46,508 nt of DNA from an uncultured Alphaproteobacteria bacterium (GCA_943787445.1 CALSML010000008.1:1-46508), one strand, 5' to 3'; shown: positions 17,040-30,964, counted from the first letter of the stretch. The notes: generated from the letters alone by a model not told the origin. A program made the numbers and translations.

Positions 17040-18710
17040 TCAGTCTTCCAGTCGCACAAGATGCACATCGGTCGTGGGTCTTTTGCCACGGCGCATCCGG
17101 AAACTCTTGCGGACGGCACGGCGCAACTGCTCGATCGTGGCATCGTCGTCATTCCGCTTCTTGCCCTTGATCTTTGACAAGGTGTCGATCACGTCATCGA
17201 TCACATCATCCATCAGATCATAGTCATCGTCATTATCACCAAGAAGGCCAGGCGCCGAAAGCTGTGGTTCGGCCACGAGATGGTTCTTGTTGTCCATGAC
17301 AATGGTCAGCACAGCAGACCCGTTCCAGAGCATATGCGCGCGCTCACGCAAGCTCGGATCCGTAATCCGGATCAGATCCGTGCCATCCACGGCCAGCCGT
17401 CCGGACTGCACCTGACCGCAGATCTCTGCTCCATCCGCGTTCAGACGCAACACATCACCATTGGAAATAATCGGCGTGTGCGCAACACCGCTCTCACGCG
17501 CGATATCCGCATGCGCCCGCAGATGCGGTCCCTCACCATGCACCGGAACCGCGATTTTCGGTCTGATCCAGTCATACATCTGGCGCAACTCTTCGCTGGC
17601 CGGATGCCCCGAAACATGCACGAAATGATCGCGCTCGGTGATCACATTGATACCCTGTGAGGACAGCATACTCTGCATCTGACCGATCGGACGCTCGTTG
17701 CCGGGAATGATCCGGGATGAAAACACAACCGAATCCCCTGCTTCGAACGAGATATGCGGATGATCGCCCCGTGCAATCCGCGGCAAGGCGGCACGCGGCT
17801 CACCCTGACTTCCAGTACAGATCATCAGGACCTTGTCCCGCGGCAACTGCATAGCCTCTTCTTCCCGCAGAAAAGGCGGCAGATCCCTCAGATATCCGGT
17901 TTCGCGTGCGGCCTCCGTCATCGTCCACAGGGATCGACCAACAAGACCCACGGCGCGCCCATGGGCATGCGCAACCTCCGCCAGTGTCTGCACCCGCGCG
18001 ACGTTGCTCGCAAAACATGCAAACACGACCCGATTTTCCATGGTCCCCACAAAATCCATGATACTCGCATGCACAGCGGCTTCCGAGCCGCTATGGCCTT
18101 CGACCATGGCGTTTGTGGAATCACCAATCATGGCCAGAACACCGTCATCGCCGACGGCGCGCAACGCGTCCGTATCCGGTGCCCCGCCCACCATGGGGCC
18201 ATCATCGAGTTTCCAATCACCGGTGTGATAGATCGTCCCTGCACCAGTTCGCATGATCACGCCACTGGGCTCGGGAATCGAATGAGTCATATTCACGAGC
18301 GTCAGATCGAACGGATCGAGCGGAATATTACCGGACAACGGAACTTCGTGAACCTTTACCTTGCCCGCTATCCCAGCCTCTTCCAGCTTGCGGCGCAGAA
18401 TTCTCGCCGTGAACGCCGTCGCATAAACCGGACAGCGCAGCCGCGGCCAGAGATGAGCCACCGCCCCGACATGATCTTCATGGGCATGGGTGATCAGAAT
18501 ACCGACCAGATCCTTGCGACGTTCTTCAATGAAGGTCGGATCGGCCATCATCACATCGACCCCGAGTAGGCTCGGGTCACCGAAGGTGACACCGCAATCG
18601 ATGATCAGCCATTTGCCGTCATGTCCGTAGACATTGAGGTTCATTCCGATTTCGCCCGTACCACCGAGGGGCACGAACAGAATTTCGTCTGAACCGGGAA
18701 CAAGAGACAT
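17040..18710 (-). CDS. rnj: Ribonuclease J
   Basis: Metallo-beta-lactamase and beta-CASP ribonuclease with endo- and 5'-exonuclease activity, used for mRNA and rRNA processing in alphaproteobacteria. The 556 residues show FVPLGGTGEIGMNLNVYG, the catalytic ITHAHEDHVGAVAHLW (HxHxDH), IYHTGDWKLD, GDSTNAM and, in the C-terminal part of the core, HVSGHPASEELRQMYDWI and VPVHGEGPH. The C-terminal region ends in a basic segment with KSFRMRRGKRP that may bind RNA. It lies 17 bases after coaX. Confidence 0.97.
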   Translation of the reverse strand: MSLVPGSDEILFVPLGGTGEIGMNLNVYGHDGKWLIIDCGVTFGDPSLLGVDVMMADPTFIEERRKDLVGILITHAHEDHVGAVAHLWPRLRCPVYATAFTARILRRKLEEAGIAGKVKVHEVPLSGNIPLDPFDLTLVNMTHSIPEPSGVIMRTGAGTIYHTGDWKLDDGPMVGGAPDTDALRAVGDDGVLAMIGDSTNAMVEGHSGSEAAVHASIMDFVGTMENRVVFACFASNVARVQTLAEVAHAHGRAVGLVGRSLWTMTEAARETGYLRDLPPFLREEEAMQLPRDKVLMICTGSQGEPRAALPRIARGDHPHISFEAGDSVVFSSRIIPGNERPIGQMQSMLSSQGINVITERDHFVHVSGHPASEELRQMYDWIRPKIAVPVHGEGPHLRAHADIARESGVAHTPIISNGDVLRLNADGAEICGQVQSGRLAVDGTDLIRITDPSLRERAHMLWNGSAVLTIVMDNKNHLVAEPQLSAPGLLGDNDDDYDLMDDVIDDVIDTLSKIKGKKRNDDDATIEQLRRAVRKSFRMRRGKRPTTDVHLVRLED

Positions 18711-18727
18711 GTTTGAAAACCTTATCT

Positions 18728-19501
18728 TCAGGCGATGCCGTTGAGGCGAGCTATTTCCCGAAGACCAATCAGGGTGATGTCGGGTTCGGTGGCATCGATG
18801 ACATCGGTCACGTCAGCAAACAGTGCTGCCAGGCCACCGGTTGCAACCACCGTGACCGGCTTATCATATTCTGCAGCGATGCGGGGGATCATGCCTTCGA
18901 TCATCGAGACATAGCCCCAGAAAATTCCCGATTGCATCGCCGGGACGGTCGCCCCGCCAATGACCTTCTCGGGCTTTTCTATGTTTACGCGGGGCAGCAG
19001 GGCACCGGCCGTGTACAGCGCTTCGACCGAGAGATTGATCCCCGGTGCTATGACTCCGCCACGGAAATTGCCATCTGCATCAATGATGTCGAACGTCGTG
19101 GCGGTCCCGAAATCGATGACAATCAGGTCTCCGGGATAGCGCAGATGTGCGCCCACGGCGGCCACCAAGCGGTCCGCGCCGGCCTGTTCTGGCCGTTCGA
19201 TCAGCACTTCGATCCCCAGATCGACAGTCGGGTCCCGTACGACCAGCGGCGTCACACCAAAATGGGATTCAAGAAGATTGGTCAGGTTGCGCCGCGTGCC
19301 CGGTACAACGGTGGTGACAATCGCCTGACTGATATCCTCAACCGACAGGCCACGCAGGGACATCAGCTGTGTGAGCCAGACTGCGTATTCATCGGATGTT
19401 CGCTGCGCATGGGTCGCAATGCGCCACTGGCCGCACTGCGTGTCACCGTCATAGACAGCAAACACGGTATTTGTATTTCCACAATCAATGGCTAGCAGCA
19501 T
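18728..19501 (-). CDS. coaX: Type III pantothenate kinase
   Basis: First enzyme of coenzyme A synthesis, in the ATP-dependent CoaX form. The 257 residues begin with LLAIDCGNTNTVFAVYDGD (phosphate-1 motif with Asp) and contain GADRLVAAVGAH and VIDFGTATTFDIID. The ATG at 19501 overlaps the birA stop as TGATG; a GTG one codon earlier is also possible. CoaX is the likely sole pantothenate kinase if CoaA is absent elsewhere. Position between birA and rnj is conserved in alphaproteobacteria. Confidence 0.97.
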   Translation of the reverse strand: MLLAIDCGNTNTVFAVYDGDTQCGQWRIATHAQRTSDEYAVWLTQLMSLRGLSVEDISQAIVTTVVPGTRRNLTNLLESHFGVTPLVVRDPTVDLGIEVLIERPEQAGADRLVAAVGAHLRYPGDLIVIDFGTATTFDIIDADGNFRGGVIAPGINLSVEALYTAGALLPRVNIEKPEKVIGGATVPAMQSGIFWGYVSMIEGMIPRIAAEYDKPVTVVATGGLAALFADVTDVIDATEPDITLIGLREIARLNGIA

Positions 19502-20265
19502 CACGACACTCCTGTTGCGGAGTTGCTTACCGGGAAAACATCCCCTGCTGCAACGTAGATCAGACGACCATCATGACGAAGGATCAGGTTTCCCGACGCA
19601 TCAATGCCCTCGAAATCTCCGGTGACCGTGCGGTCCGGGAGTTTCACGCTGATCCGGGAGGCAAATGCCATGGCCAGTTCATTCCATTGATAACGGATCG
19701 GGGCAAAACCGTCCCGTTGCCATTCATCGAGCCGGACAAACAGCTTCGGCAGAAACGCCTCGATCAGGTCCTCGACAGAAAACGTGGCACCTGCGGCTCG
19801 CAGATCGGTGGCATCCGGCAGGTCTTCGGGATGGTTTTCGATGTTCACACCGATACCCGCGATCACCCAGGCAACGCCCCCTGCCCCGTCATCGGCGCTG
19901 TCGAGCAGAATTCCTGCAACCTTTTTCTCGTCGATGAGCAGGTCGTTGGGCCATTTCAGGACCACGGGAATATCCGACAGGGCACGGATCGCGCTGGCCA
20001 TCGCAACACCGACGACAAAGCCAAGCTGAGCCGCTTCGGCAACAGGACAATCGGGACGAAAGATGATCGAGTGATAGAGATTGCCCGGAGGAGACGTCCA
20101 TTGCCGCCCGTGGCGTCCGCGGCCCGAGGTCTGCTCACCCGCCCAGATCACAATACGGTCCGGCGCGCCTTCTTCAGCGAGACGCCGGGCTTCCTCGCTC
20201 GTGCTGCCGATGCTTTTATGGGCGAACAACTGGCACCCCTGCGGCACCTGGGGGTGTCGCATCAT
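19501..20265 (-). CDS. birA: Biotin-[acetyl-CoA-carboxylase] ligase, no DNA-binding domain
   Basis: Attaches biotin to carboxylase BCCP domains. [16 protein letters not shown], the biotinyl-AMP loop [36 protein letters not shown] and the central [10 protein letters not shown] are present. At 254 residues it lacks the N-terminal helix-turn-helix of E. coli BirA (321 residues), so it cannot be a biotin repressor of that type. Its start overlaps the nuoN stop as ATGA and its end overlaps coaX, so it belongs to the tail of the complex I transcript. Confidence 0.96.
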   Translation of the reverse strand: MMRHPQVPQGCQLFAHKSIGSTSEEARRLAEEGAPDRIVIWAGEQTSGRGRHGRQWTSPPGNLYHSIIFRPDCPVAEAAQLGFVVGVAMASAIRALSDIPVVLKWPNDLLIDEKKVAGILLDSADDGAGGVAWVIAGIGVNIENHPEDLPDATDLRAAGATFSVEDLIEAFLPKLFVRLDEWQRDGFAPIRYQWNELAMAFASRISVKLPDRTVTGDFEGIDASGNLILRHDGRLIYVAAGDVFPVSNSATGVS

Positions 20266-21707
20266 GCGGCGAACAGAACCGCCGCCGCAGTTTCCGCACC
20301 GGTCAGGACCGGGCCAAGACCCACGAAGAAAAAGGCCGTGATCACAGCCGTCACCGTCACCAGGACCGTGATTTCGCGCCCCAAATTCTTATCGAAGGGT
20401 TCAGAGCTCTCGTCGAAATACATCAGCTTGACGATCCGCAAGTAATAGAACGCACCAACGACACTGGTCAGCAGGCCTGCAACCGCAAGAACGTAAAGTT
20501 CAGCATCGATGGCAGCCTTGAAGACAAAGAACTTGGCAAAGAAGCCACCGAGTGGGGGAATTCCGGCCATCGAAAACATGAAGATCGCTAGCGCCAGCGC
20601 CATCAGCGGATTCGTCTTGCTCAACCCGGCGAGAGAATCGATGTCCTCGACCATGCGTCCGGCCCGTTTCATCGCCAGAATGCAGCCGAACGTACCTATC
20701 GTCATGAACAGGTAAATCGTCAGATAGACAAGGATGCCCACGACGCCCTGCTCGTTCCCCGCAGCCAGACCGACCAGAACAAATCCCATATGACCGATGG
20801 AGCTATAAGCCATCAAGCGCTTGATGTTGGTCTGCGCAATGGCGGCAAAGGACCCCAGAACCATCGAGGCCAGCGAGACGAACCAGATGACCTGCTGCCA
20901 TTCGAGAACGAGATCTCCGAAGGGCTCCAGCATGACTCGCACGAACAGGGCCATGGCCGCAATCTTCGGTGCAACGGCGAAAAACGCCGTAACCGGCGTT
21001 GGCGCGCCTTCATACACGTCGGGCGTCCACATATGGAACGGAACCGCCGAAACCTTGAAGGCCAGCCCGGCAGCGATAAACACGATCCCGACGATCACGC
21101 CAATGGAAGCATTTTCATCGGCCACGAAGATGTTGGCTAGAACTTCGAAATTCGTCGTCCCCGCGAAGCCATATACCAGCGACACGCCGTAAAGCAGGAT
21201 GCCCGAGCTCAATGCGCCCAGAACGAAGTATTTCAGGCCCGCTTCGGACGAGCGCAGCGTGTCCCGTCGGATCGCTGCAACCACATACAGTGCCAGACTT
21301 TGCAGCTCGATCCCCAGATAGAGCGAAATCAGGTCATTGGCCGAAACCATCATCATCATGCCGAGAACGGCGAAGACAATCAGGATCGGATATTCGAACT
21401 GGTCGATACCCTCGCGCAGGTTGTAGGGAACGGCCAGAATCAGAGACAGCGCTGCGCCGGATATCAGCAATATCTTGGCGAAAACGGCGAAGTCATCAAC
21501 GATGAACTGGTTTCCGAATGCCATGGCCGTGTCGGCCGAACCGGCAAATACCAGAACACCTGCGACCACGAATACACCCACGCCCAGCCAGGACACAAAC
21601 CGTGCGGAGTTTTCCTTGCGGAACGCCCCGAACATCAGCATCCCCATCGCGGCGACTGCGACGAATAGCTCGGGCCGGATGACGGCAAGATCTGCTGTGA
21701 TGTTCAT
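20262..21707 (-). CDS. nuoN: NADH-quinone oxidoreductase subunit N
   Basis: One of the three antiporter-like proton-pumping subunits of complex I, in the inner membrane. The 481-residue frame is intact with about 14 hydrophobic segments. Conserved text includes [19 protein letters not shown] (Glu in TM5), the lysine helix [45 protein letters not shown]-like text (here [17 protein letters not shown]) and [17 protein letters not shown]. It starts 14 bases after nuoM. It is the last nuo gene and the first clean one downstream of the error-rich patch. Confidence 0.97.
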   Translation of the reverse strand: MNITADLAVIRPELFVAVAAMGMLMFGAFRKENSARFVSWLGVGVFVVAGVLVFAGSADTAMAFGNQFIVDDFAVFAKILLISGAALSLILAVPYNLREGIDQFEYPILIVFAVLGMMMMVSANDLISLYLGIELQSLALYVVAAIRRDTLRSSEAGLKYFVLGALSSGILLYGVSLVYGFAGTTNFEVLANIFVADENASIGVIVGIVFIAAGLAFKVSAVPFHMWTPDVYEGAPTPVTAFFAVAPKIAAMALFVRVMLEPFGDLVLEWQQVIWFVSLASMVLGSFAAIAQTNIKRLMAYSSIGHMGFVLVGLAAGNEQGVVGILVYLTIYLFMTIGTFGCILAMKRAGRMVEDIDSLAGLSKTNPLMALALAIFMFSMAGIPPLGGFFAKFFVFKAAIDAELYVLAVAGLLTSVVGAFYYLRIVKLMYFDESSEPFDKNLGREITVLVTVTAVITAFFFVGLGPVLTGAETAAAVLFAA

Positions 21708-21721
21708 ATTCGCTCCCTGAC

Positions 21722-23224
21722 CTATCGTCCGGCCAAGTTCAACGGCTCGGCAATCGCGAGCGCGGACTGGTAGTTCTGCAGCAGGTTCGAAACCGTAGCG
21801 TCAAACACGCTGAGGAACGGATCGGGCCAAATCCCCATCCAGAAGACCAGGATCACCAGTGGCGTAAAGATCGCAATCTCCCGCGGCTCCAGATCCAGAA
21901 TCTGCTTGAGGTGCTCCTTATCGAGCTTGCCGAATATCACCCGTCGATACAGGTACAGCATATAGGCCGCCCCCAGAATAACGCCTGTCGACGCCAGCGC
22001 GGCCACCCAGGTGTTGTCCTGGAAAGCTCCCACCAGGATCAGGAACTCCCCGACAAATCCGCCGGTTCCGGGTAGTCCCACCGATCCCAGCATGAATATC
22101 ATGAAAACGAAGGCATAACGCGGCATGCGTTCCACCAGACCGCCATAATGTGCGATCTCACGACTGTGATCCGGTCGTAAACGACACCGACGCACAGGAA
22201 GAGCGCAGCTGAAATGATCCCGTGGCTGAGCATCTGGAACATCGCGCCATCAATACCCTGCTGGGTGGCTGTGAAAATTCCGATCGTGACAAAGCCCATA
22301 TGCGCGACCGAGGAATAGGCGATCAGCTTCTTCATGTCTTCCTGCGCCAGCGCAACCAGCGAGGTGTAGATAATCGCGATCACTGACAGGGTATAGATCA
22401 GTGGCGCAAACTGTTCCGACGCGATCGGCAGCATCGGCAGCGAGAACCGCAGGAACCCGTAACCGCCCATTTTCAGCAGGACACCAGCCAGGATCACCGA
22501 ACCGGCCGTCGGAGCCTCGACATGCGCGTCGGGCAACCAGGTGTGGACCGGCCACATCGGCATCTTGACGGCGAAGGAGGCAAAAAAAGCCAGCCACAGC
22601 CAGGTCTGCATCTCCGGCGGTACCGCATAGGCAATGAGCGTCGGAATATCCGTCGTGCCGCCTCGAAATACAGGGTCAGCATGGCCGCCAGCAGCAGCAC
22701 AGAGCCAGCCAGCGTGTAGAGGAAGAACTTGAAGGCCGCATAGACACGCCGCGGCGCCACCCCAGACACCGATGATCAGGAACATCGGGATCAGGACCGC
22801 CTCGAAGAAGATGTAGAACACATGAAATCGAGCGCTGCAGAACGCCGATCATCAGCGTCTCGAGGACGAGGAACGCGATCATGTACTCCTTCACGCGCGT
22901 GTGATCGGCCTTCCAGCTGGCCAGCATGCAGATCGGCGTCAGGAATGTCGACAAGATCACGAAGAAGCAGTGAAATGCCATCGACGCCCATGTGATAGGA
23001 TATTGAACCTCGGCATCCAGTCGCCTTCTCGACGAACTGGAACTCCGCCGTCGATTTATCGAAATTCAGCCATGCAGACAGGTGATCACGAAGGTCGCAA
23101 GTGACGTCCACAGCGCTGCCCAGCGGGCGTTGCGCGCGACATTCTCGTCACCGCGGATCAGCAGAATGAAGCAGACGCCCGACCAGCGGCAGGAAGGTTG
23201 TCAGTGAAAGGATGGTGAGTCCAT
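21722..23224 (-). CDS. nuoM: NADH-quinone oxidoreductase subunit M (frameshifted in this sequence)
   Basis: Antiporter-like proton-pumping subunit. No single frame covers it, but switching frames gives a continuous NuoM of the expected size (1503 bases): [129 protein letters not shown] and [19 protein letters not shown] see frame breaks near 23220, 23179, 23081, 23020, 22968, 22820-22850, 22755, 22670 and 22172; downstream of 22172 the frame is clean. The start is taken at the ATG at 23224 with GAGGG upstream, allowing for one lost G just after it. Sequencing error is the likely cause. Confidence 0.9.
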
Positions 23225-23235
23225 ATGCTGGCCCT

Positions 23236-25128
23236 CTACCGCGAGCCCGAAGCAGGAACCAGGTCGCCAGAACGACCAGCCCGATCAGCATGGCAAAGGC
23301 GTAGTGATACACGAAGCCCGACTGCAGACGGCTTGCACGGCCGCGATATCACGGCGCAGCGGCGACGCCGTCCGGCCCGACAGCCGTCATCATCGCGCCA
23401 TCGCCCTATCTTCCAGAACCACGTCCCAAGCCAATGGCCGGCCGGACGAAAGAGGATCGTACAACTCGTCGAAATACCACTTGTTGTAGACGAACTGTAT
23501 ACAGGCGTATCTGCGCTAGCGAATCACCGGGCCATGCCGGCTTGAGGATATACATCACAGTACGCGCCGAGAATACCGGTCACGGCGCACAACCAGGGGC
23601 AAGGCTATGACCCAAGCGGCACATGATGGGCATCCGTCGATGATGTTGTGCAGCATCAGAATCGAGGCCCCCAGAACATCCATTCGATGGCCGACGAAAT
23701 ACTCTTGCCAGAAACCGGCGAACATGGCGCCCAGTGCCAGCACCGCAGCGGCCGATCATGACCGTCGGGGATTCATGCACATGGTCAAAGTCTTGTCATC
23801 GGCGCGGGGCTTGCCATGGAAGGTCATGAAGATCAGGCGCCAGGAATAGAAGGCCGTCATGAATGCCGCGGCATACCCGCCCAGAAGGCATACATGACCA
23901 CGCCGGTATGCGCCGCAAAGGCGATTCAGAATGATGTCCTTGGAATAAAGCCCGGCAAAAGCGGGACTCCGGCCAGCGCCAGACTGCCTATCCACATCAT
24001 GACGGCGTAGTCACCTTGATAGCTTCGCAGAGCCCGCCCATCTTGCGCATGTCCTGTTCATCGGATGCATCGCGTGGATGACCGAGCCCGCGCCCAGGAA
24101 CAGCAAGCGCCTTGAAGAAGGCGTGGGTGAACAGGTGGAAGATCGCCGCGCCATAGGCCCCGACGCCGCAGGCAAAGAACATGTAGCCGAGCTGCGAACA
24201 GGTCGAATAGGCGATCACCCGCTTGATGTCGTTCTGGGCCAGGCCGACTGTCGCCGCGAAGAAGGCAGTCGTCGCGCCGATCACGTGACCACGATGCAGT
24301 GCGTCGGCGCATCTCGAACATCGGCGACAGGCGCGCCACCATGAACACACCGGCCGTCACCATCGTCGCGGCATGGATCAGCGCTGAGACCGGCGTCGGG
24401 CCTTCCATCGCGTCGGGCAACCAGGTGTGCAGGCCGAGCTGCGCCGACTTGCCCATCGCGCCGACGAACAGCAGCAGGCAGAGCACGGTCAGCGTGTCGA
24501 ATCCATGCCAGGAAGCCGATCGTCGCCGGCCATGTCCGGCGCCGCGCGAAGATCGGCGATCGAGATCGTGCCGAACACCAGAACAGCGCCGAAGATGCCG
24601 AGCATGAACCCGAAATCGCCGACCCGGTTGACGACGAAGGCCTTGATCGCCGCCGCATTGGCCGCCGGCGTTGCGTAACCAGAACCCGATCAGCAGATAG
24701 GAGCAGAGCCCACGCCCTCCCAGCCGAAGAACATCTGCACAAGATTGTCCGCGGTCACCAGCATCAGCATGAAGAAGGTGAACAGCGACAGATAGGCCAA
24801 GAACCGCGGCTGGTGCGGATCGTGGCTCATATAGCCCATCGAATAGACGTGCACGAGCGACGACACGACGTTGACCACGAACAGCATGACCGCGGTCAGT
24901 GTGTCGAAGCGCAGGCCCAGTCGACCTCAATGCGCCGGAGTCGATCCAGGTGAACAGCTGGATCGTCGACATTGCCCGTGCCGACTCCAGAACAGGAACA
25001 GGAAGATCGCTGCGCGCCAGCGAACACGGCAGCACCGTGACCGAGCTGCGATGCCGGTCGCCCATCCGGTTGCCGAAAAGCCCGGCGACACGCGCCCGAC
25101 AAGCGGCAGGAAGACGCGAGTGAATCAT
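23236..25128 (-). CDS. nuoL: NADH-quinone oxidoreductase subunit L (frameshifted in this sequence)
   Basis: Largest antiporter-like subunit, with the long lateral helix. Frame-switched pieces read as NuoL in order: MIHSRLP..., [166 protein letters not shown] and, at the end, [19 protein letters not shown]. The ATG at 25128 overlaps the region just past nuoK. A TAG at 23236-23238 fits the C-terminus. Many indels, especially between 23.3 and 25.1 kb, block any single frame. Confidence 0.88.
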
Positions 25129-25136
25129 CGTCCCGG

Positions 25137-25448
25137 TCAGCCCTTCATCATGTTGACGTCTTCGACCGCAATCGAGCCGCGGTTGCGGAAATAGACACCA
25201 GGATCGCCAGCCCGATGGCCGCTTCCGCCGCGGCGACGGTCAGCACGAAGCATGGCGAATATCTGCCCGACCAGATCGCTCAGATAGGCCGAGAACGCGA
25301 CGAGATTGATGTTGACCGCGAGCAGCATCAGCTCGACCGACATCAGGATGATGATCACGTTCTTGCGGTTCAGGAAGATGCCGAACATCCCGAGCGTGAA
25401 CAGGATCGCCGCGACGGTCAGATAATGGGCCAGGCCGATTTCAAGCAT
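25137..25448 (-). CDS. nuoK: NADH-quinone oxidoreductase subunit K (two compensating frameshifts)
   Basis: Small three-helix membrane subunit with two essential Glu residues. Residues 1-66 are ordinary NuoK ([40 protein letters not shown], with Glu in SVELML), and the last 18 or so ([18 protein letters not shown]) are again in register. Between them, bases 25195-25250 are read in the wrong frame: the displaced text restores to [19 protein letters not shown], which carries the second conserved Glu. One inserted and one deleted base explain this, so the open frame is complete at 103 residues but its third helix is false. It overlaps nuoJ at its start and is followed by nuoL. Confidence 0.92.
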   Translation of the reverse strand: MLEIGLAHYLTVAAILFTLGMFGIFLNRKNVIIILMSVELMLLAVNINLVAFSAYLSDLVGQIFAMLRADRRRGGSGHRAGDPGVYFRNRGSIAVEDVNMMKG

Positions 25449-26042
25449 GACCCCCTCCCCGGCTTGATGTGCGCGTTCGATGACGTCTTCGGCCGGCGTT
25501 CGATCTGGTCGCGATATTCTGGCGCCGGACTCCGCGGCGTGCGCAGGGTCAGCACGATCGCGCCGATCATGGCGACCAGCAGCATCAGCCCGCTGCCTGG
25601 AACAGATAGCAGATAGCGGTGTAGAGCAGCTGCCCGATGGCCTCGGTGTTGGTGCACGCTCTGCCGGCGGATGCGGCGCCGTCGCGGCTTGTCCTCAGGC
25701 GGCCAGCGCCAGCGCCGATACCAGAATCAGTTCGGCCAGCAGCCATGCCGATCAGCGCGCCGATCGGCAGATACTGCAGGAAGCCCTGCGCGCAGTTCGG
25801 CGAAGTTGATGTCCAGCATCATGACGACAAACAGGAACAGCACCGCGACCGCGCCGACATAAACGACGACCAGGATCATCGCGAGGAACTCGGCGCCGAT
25901 CAGCACGAACAGCCCGCCGCGTTGAAGAAGGCCAGAATCAGAAACAGAACCGAATGCACCGGGTTGCGCGCGAGATCACCATCACGCCGGAGGCAACAGC
26001 GACGGCGCGAAGAGATAGAAAGGCGATGGCCTGATCAATCAT
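25441..26042 (-). CDS. nuoJ: NADH-quinone oxidoreductase subunit J (frameshifted in this sequence)
   Basis: Five-helix membrane subunit with the pi-bulge helix that gates proton transfer. Pieces in order: [71 protein letters not shown] in another frame, [47 protein letters not shown] and the tail [15 protein letters not shown]-like region. The ATG is at 26042; the end is estimated at the TGA at 25441-25443, overlapping the nuoK start. The span is not a multiple of three, as expected from uncorrected indels. Confidence 0.88.
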
Positions 26043-26066
26043 TGGTCATCCCCTCTGCACTCGCGC

Positions 26067-26564
<498 letters not shown>

Positions 26565-26577
26565 CCTCTCCGCGCCG

Positions 26578-27593
26578 TCAGTTCACGATGCCGGGAACCA
26601 GCCGAACACGACAATGCACCGCGGTCAGAACGACCCAAGCAGCGACAACGGCAGGAAAACCTTCCAGCCCAAGCGCATCAGCTGGTCATAGCGATAACGC
26701 GGGAAGGTCGCCCGCACCCAAGGAACACGAAGAAGATGCCGACACCTTGAGCGCAGAACCAGACAATACCCGGCACCCAGGTGAAGGTCGCAATATCGAA
26801 CGGCGGCAGCCAGCCACCCAGGAACAGAATGACCGTCATGGCGCTCATCAGGACCATGTTGGCGTATTCGCCCAGGAAGAAGAGCGCGAAGGCCATCGCC
26901 GAATACTCGACATTGTAACCGGCAACCAGTTCCGCTTCGGCTTCCGGCAGATCGAAGGGCGCGCGGTTGGTCTCCGCCAGCGTGGAGATCAGAACACAGA
27001 TCGAACATCGGCAAGCAGCGGAATGAAGAACCAGACGTCTCTTCTGTGCCAGCACGATATCCGGACAGGTTGAGCGATCCGACGCACAGCAGCACCGTGA
27101 TGAGCACGAAGCCGATCGAGACTTCGTAGGACACCATCTGCGCCGCCGAGCGCAGGCGCCCAAGAACGGATATTTCGAGTTCGATGCCCAGCCGGCCATG
27201 ATGATGCCGTAGACGCCGAGCGAACTGATCGCAAACAGTAAAGCACGCCGACATTGATATTCGGACAGCACCCAGCCTTCGCTCGAACGGAATCACCGCC
27301 CAGCCGATCATCGCCAGATGAAAGTCAGCATCGGCGCCATCAGGAACACGACCGGTTCGCACCGTGCGGAATGATGGTTTCCTTGGACAGAGCTTGAGCC
27401 GTCGGCGAAGGGCTGCAGCAGGCCAAAGGGCCCAACCACATTCGGCCCCTTGCGCAGCTGCATCAGGCCAATCACCTTGCGCTCGGCATAGGTGAGATAC
27501 GCCACGACGATCAGCAGCGGCACAACAGGAACGAGGATCTGGATCACGATCCAGAGCGTCGGCCACGCGTAATTCCGACCAGAAATCAACCAT
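26578..27593 (-). CDS. nuoH: NADH-quinone oxidoreductase subunit H (frameshifted in this sequence)
   Basis: Eight-helix membrane subunit forming much of the quinone-binding cavity. Pieces in order: [57 protein letters not shown] (Glu and Arg of the quinone site), [98 protein letters not shown] and [26 protein letters not shown]. The ATG at 27593 overlaps the nuoG stop. The end is taken at the TGA at 26578-26580 (ending GIVN); a TGA a few bases earlier is the alternative. Confidence 0.9.
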
Positions 27594-29653
27594 CGGTGCC
27601 GGTCCTCTCGCCGTTTGCATTCACAAACTCACGGGTGCATTCGGCCATGGTTTCCGATGCGCGGCTGATCGGGTCGGTCATGTAGTAATTCGAGATCGGG
27701 CTTTCAAACGGCGCGATCCATGTTCCCTGCCGCTTCGACAGATCCCATGTCGGACGCGCTCAGCTCGTCAATCCGATTGAAAACATCATTGGCTTCCACC
27801 AACGCATTGCGCACATCGCCAAGGGTCACAAATCGAGGCCAGCACCCAGCACATCGGACATGGCCGCGAATGATCGTCCAGTCTTCACGCGCATCCCCCG
27901 GGGGCTGAACGCGCCTTACGTCCCAGCTGAACACGCCCTTCGGTGTTCACATAGGTGCCATCTTTTCTCGGTATAGGCCGAACCCGGCAGGATCGACGTC
28001 GGCGCGATGCGCGCCCACATCACCGTGGTGGCCCTGATAGACGACGAATGTCTTCTCCAGCTTCGCGGTGTCGATCTCATCGGCGCCCAGAAGGAACACC
28101 ACATCGATGTCGCCGGCTTCCGCCCCGCCAGAATACCCGCCGTATCCCGACCGCCCTCACCCGGTACAAAGCCGAGATCCAGGCCGCCCACACGCGCGGC
28201 CGCGCTGTGCAGGACGTTGAAACCGTTCCAGTCTCCCGGATCCATTGCCGGTGTCGGCGAGTTCGCGGCAGTTGCCACACAGCCTCACCGTCGGCGCGGG
28301 TCAGCGCACCCATCCCCAGAATGATGCATCGGTCGTTCCGCATTCTTCAGAACATCGGCGAAAGCATGGCTGCCGTCCGCGATCGCGGTCAGTGTTTCCG
28401 GACCAGCGCCGAGATACTCGCTTGGATACGTCAGATCGAGCTGCGGACCCGCAACGCCGATACGGGCCGCCCTGCAGCCAGCGCTTGCGAAGACGGGCGT
28501 TGACCAGCGGGGCTTCCCAGCGCGGGTTGGTCCCCACCAGCAGCAGCGCATCGGCATTCTCCATGCCCGGCGATGCCGGTGTTGATGACATAGGCGCGCA
28601 CGCGCACGAGTCGATCATTTCGCGCCATCCTGCCGGCAATCCAGATTCGGTCGAACCAAGAGCGCTCATCAACTGCTTGAGGGCAACATCGATTCCGCAT
28701 CACACAGATCACCGGCGAGAGCGGCAATCCTGTCTCCGGAACGCCTTGACCCTGGCCGCAATGGCGCCGAAGGCCTCATCCCAGCTGGCTTCGCGCAGTT
28801 TCCCGTCTTCGCGCGATATATGGACGGTCCAGACGCTGACGCATCAACCCGTCACAGGCATAGCGCGTCTTGTCGGCCATCCATTCCTCGTTGACGTCCT
28901 CGTTGCAGCCGCGGCAGCACGCGCAGCACTTCGGTCTCGACGCTGATCGACCCGGATATTGCTGCCAACCGCATCCAGCACGTCGATGGATTCGGTCTTT
29001 GCTCAACTCCCAGGGCCGCGCCGAAGGCATAGGGTTTCGACGTCAGCGCGCCAACCGGGCAAAGATCGATCACATTGCCGCTGAAGCTCGGAATCACGGC
29101 TTTCTCAAGATAGGTCGTGATTTCCGCATGTTCACCACGTCCGAGCATGCCCAGTTCCGGGACACCGGCAACTTCGGTGGCAAACCGGACGCAGCGGGTG
29201 CAATGGATACAGCGGGTCATGATCGTCTTGACCAGCGGCCCCATATGTCTTGTCCTTGACCGCGCGCTTGTTTTCTTCGAAACGGCGAACCGTCTCGGCC
29301 ATAGGCCATCGCCTGATCCTGCAAGATCACATTCACCGCCCTGATCGCAGATCGGACAATCCAGCGGATGATTGATCAGCAGGAATTCCATCACGCCTTG
29401 CGCGCCTTCTGCACCATCTCGGAATCGGTGTTGATCGTCCATGCCCGTCAGCCACCGGCATGCGCACAGGACGCGGCAGGCTTGGGCGGACCGGCTCGAC
29501 TTCAACCAGGCACATGCGGCAATTGCCGGCCATCGGACAGACGCTCGTGATAGCAGAAGCGCGGAATCTCACGCCGGCCATCTCGCAGGCCTGCAGGACC
29601 GTGCATCCGGCGGGGACTTCGATCTCGGTGCCGTCAATCGTTACGTTGGGCAT
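27586..29653 (-). CDS. nuoG: NADH-quinone oxidoreductase subunit G (frameshifted in this sequence)
   Basis: Large peripheral-arm subunit with one [2Fe-2S] and [4Fe-4S] clusters, homologous to molybdopterin oxidoreductases. The N-terminus reads [27 protein letters not shown]; then [63 protein letters not shown] and [17 protein letters not shown], which bind the clusters. The C-terminal half is recognisable as [50 protein letters not shown] and [22 protein letters not shown], ending with TGA at 27586. It has at least a dozen visible frame switches. Confidence 0.9.
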
Positions 29654-29664
29654 CGTTCGCTCCC

Positions 29665-30963
<1,299 letters not shown>

Positions 30964-30964
<1 letters not shown>

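Noticed and set aside
18713-19495. 260-codon plus-strand frame antisense to coaX
   Set aside because: Shadow reading with no motif; the minus-strand gene is unambiguous.
24058-25128. A 356-codon frame taken as a novel gene between nuoK and nuoM
   Set aside because: Its beginning and end are NuoL but the middle is a displaced frame; it arises from indels in nuoL.
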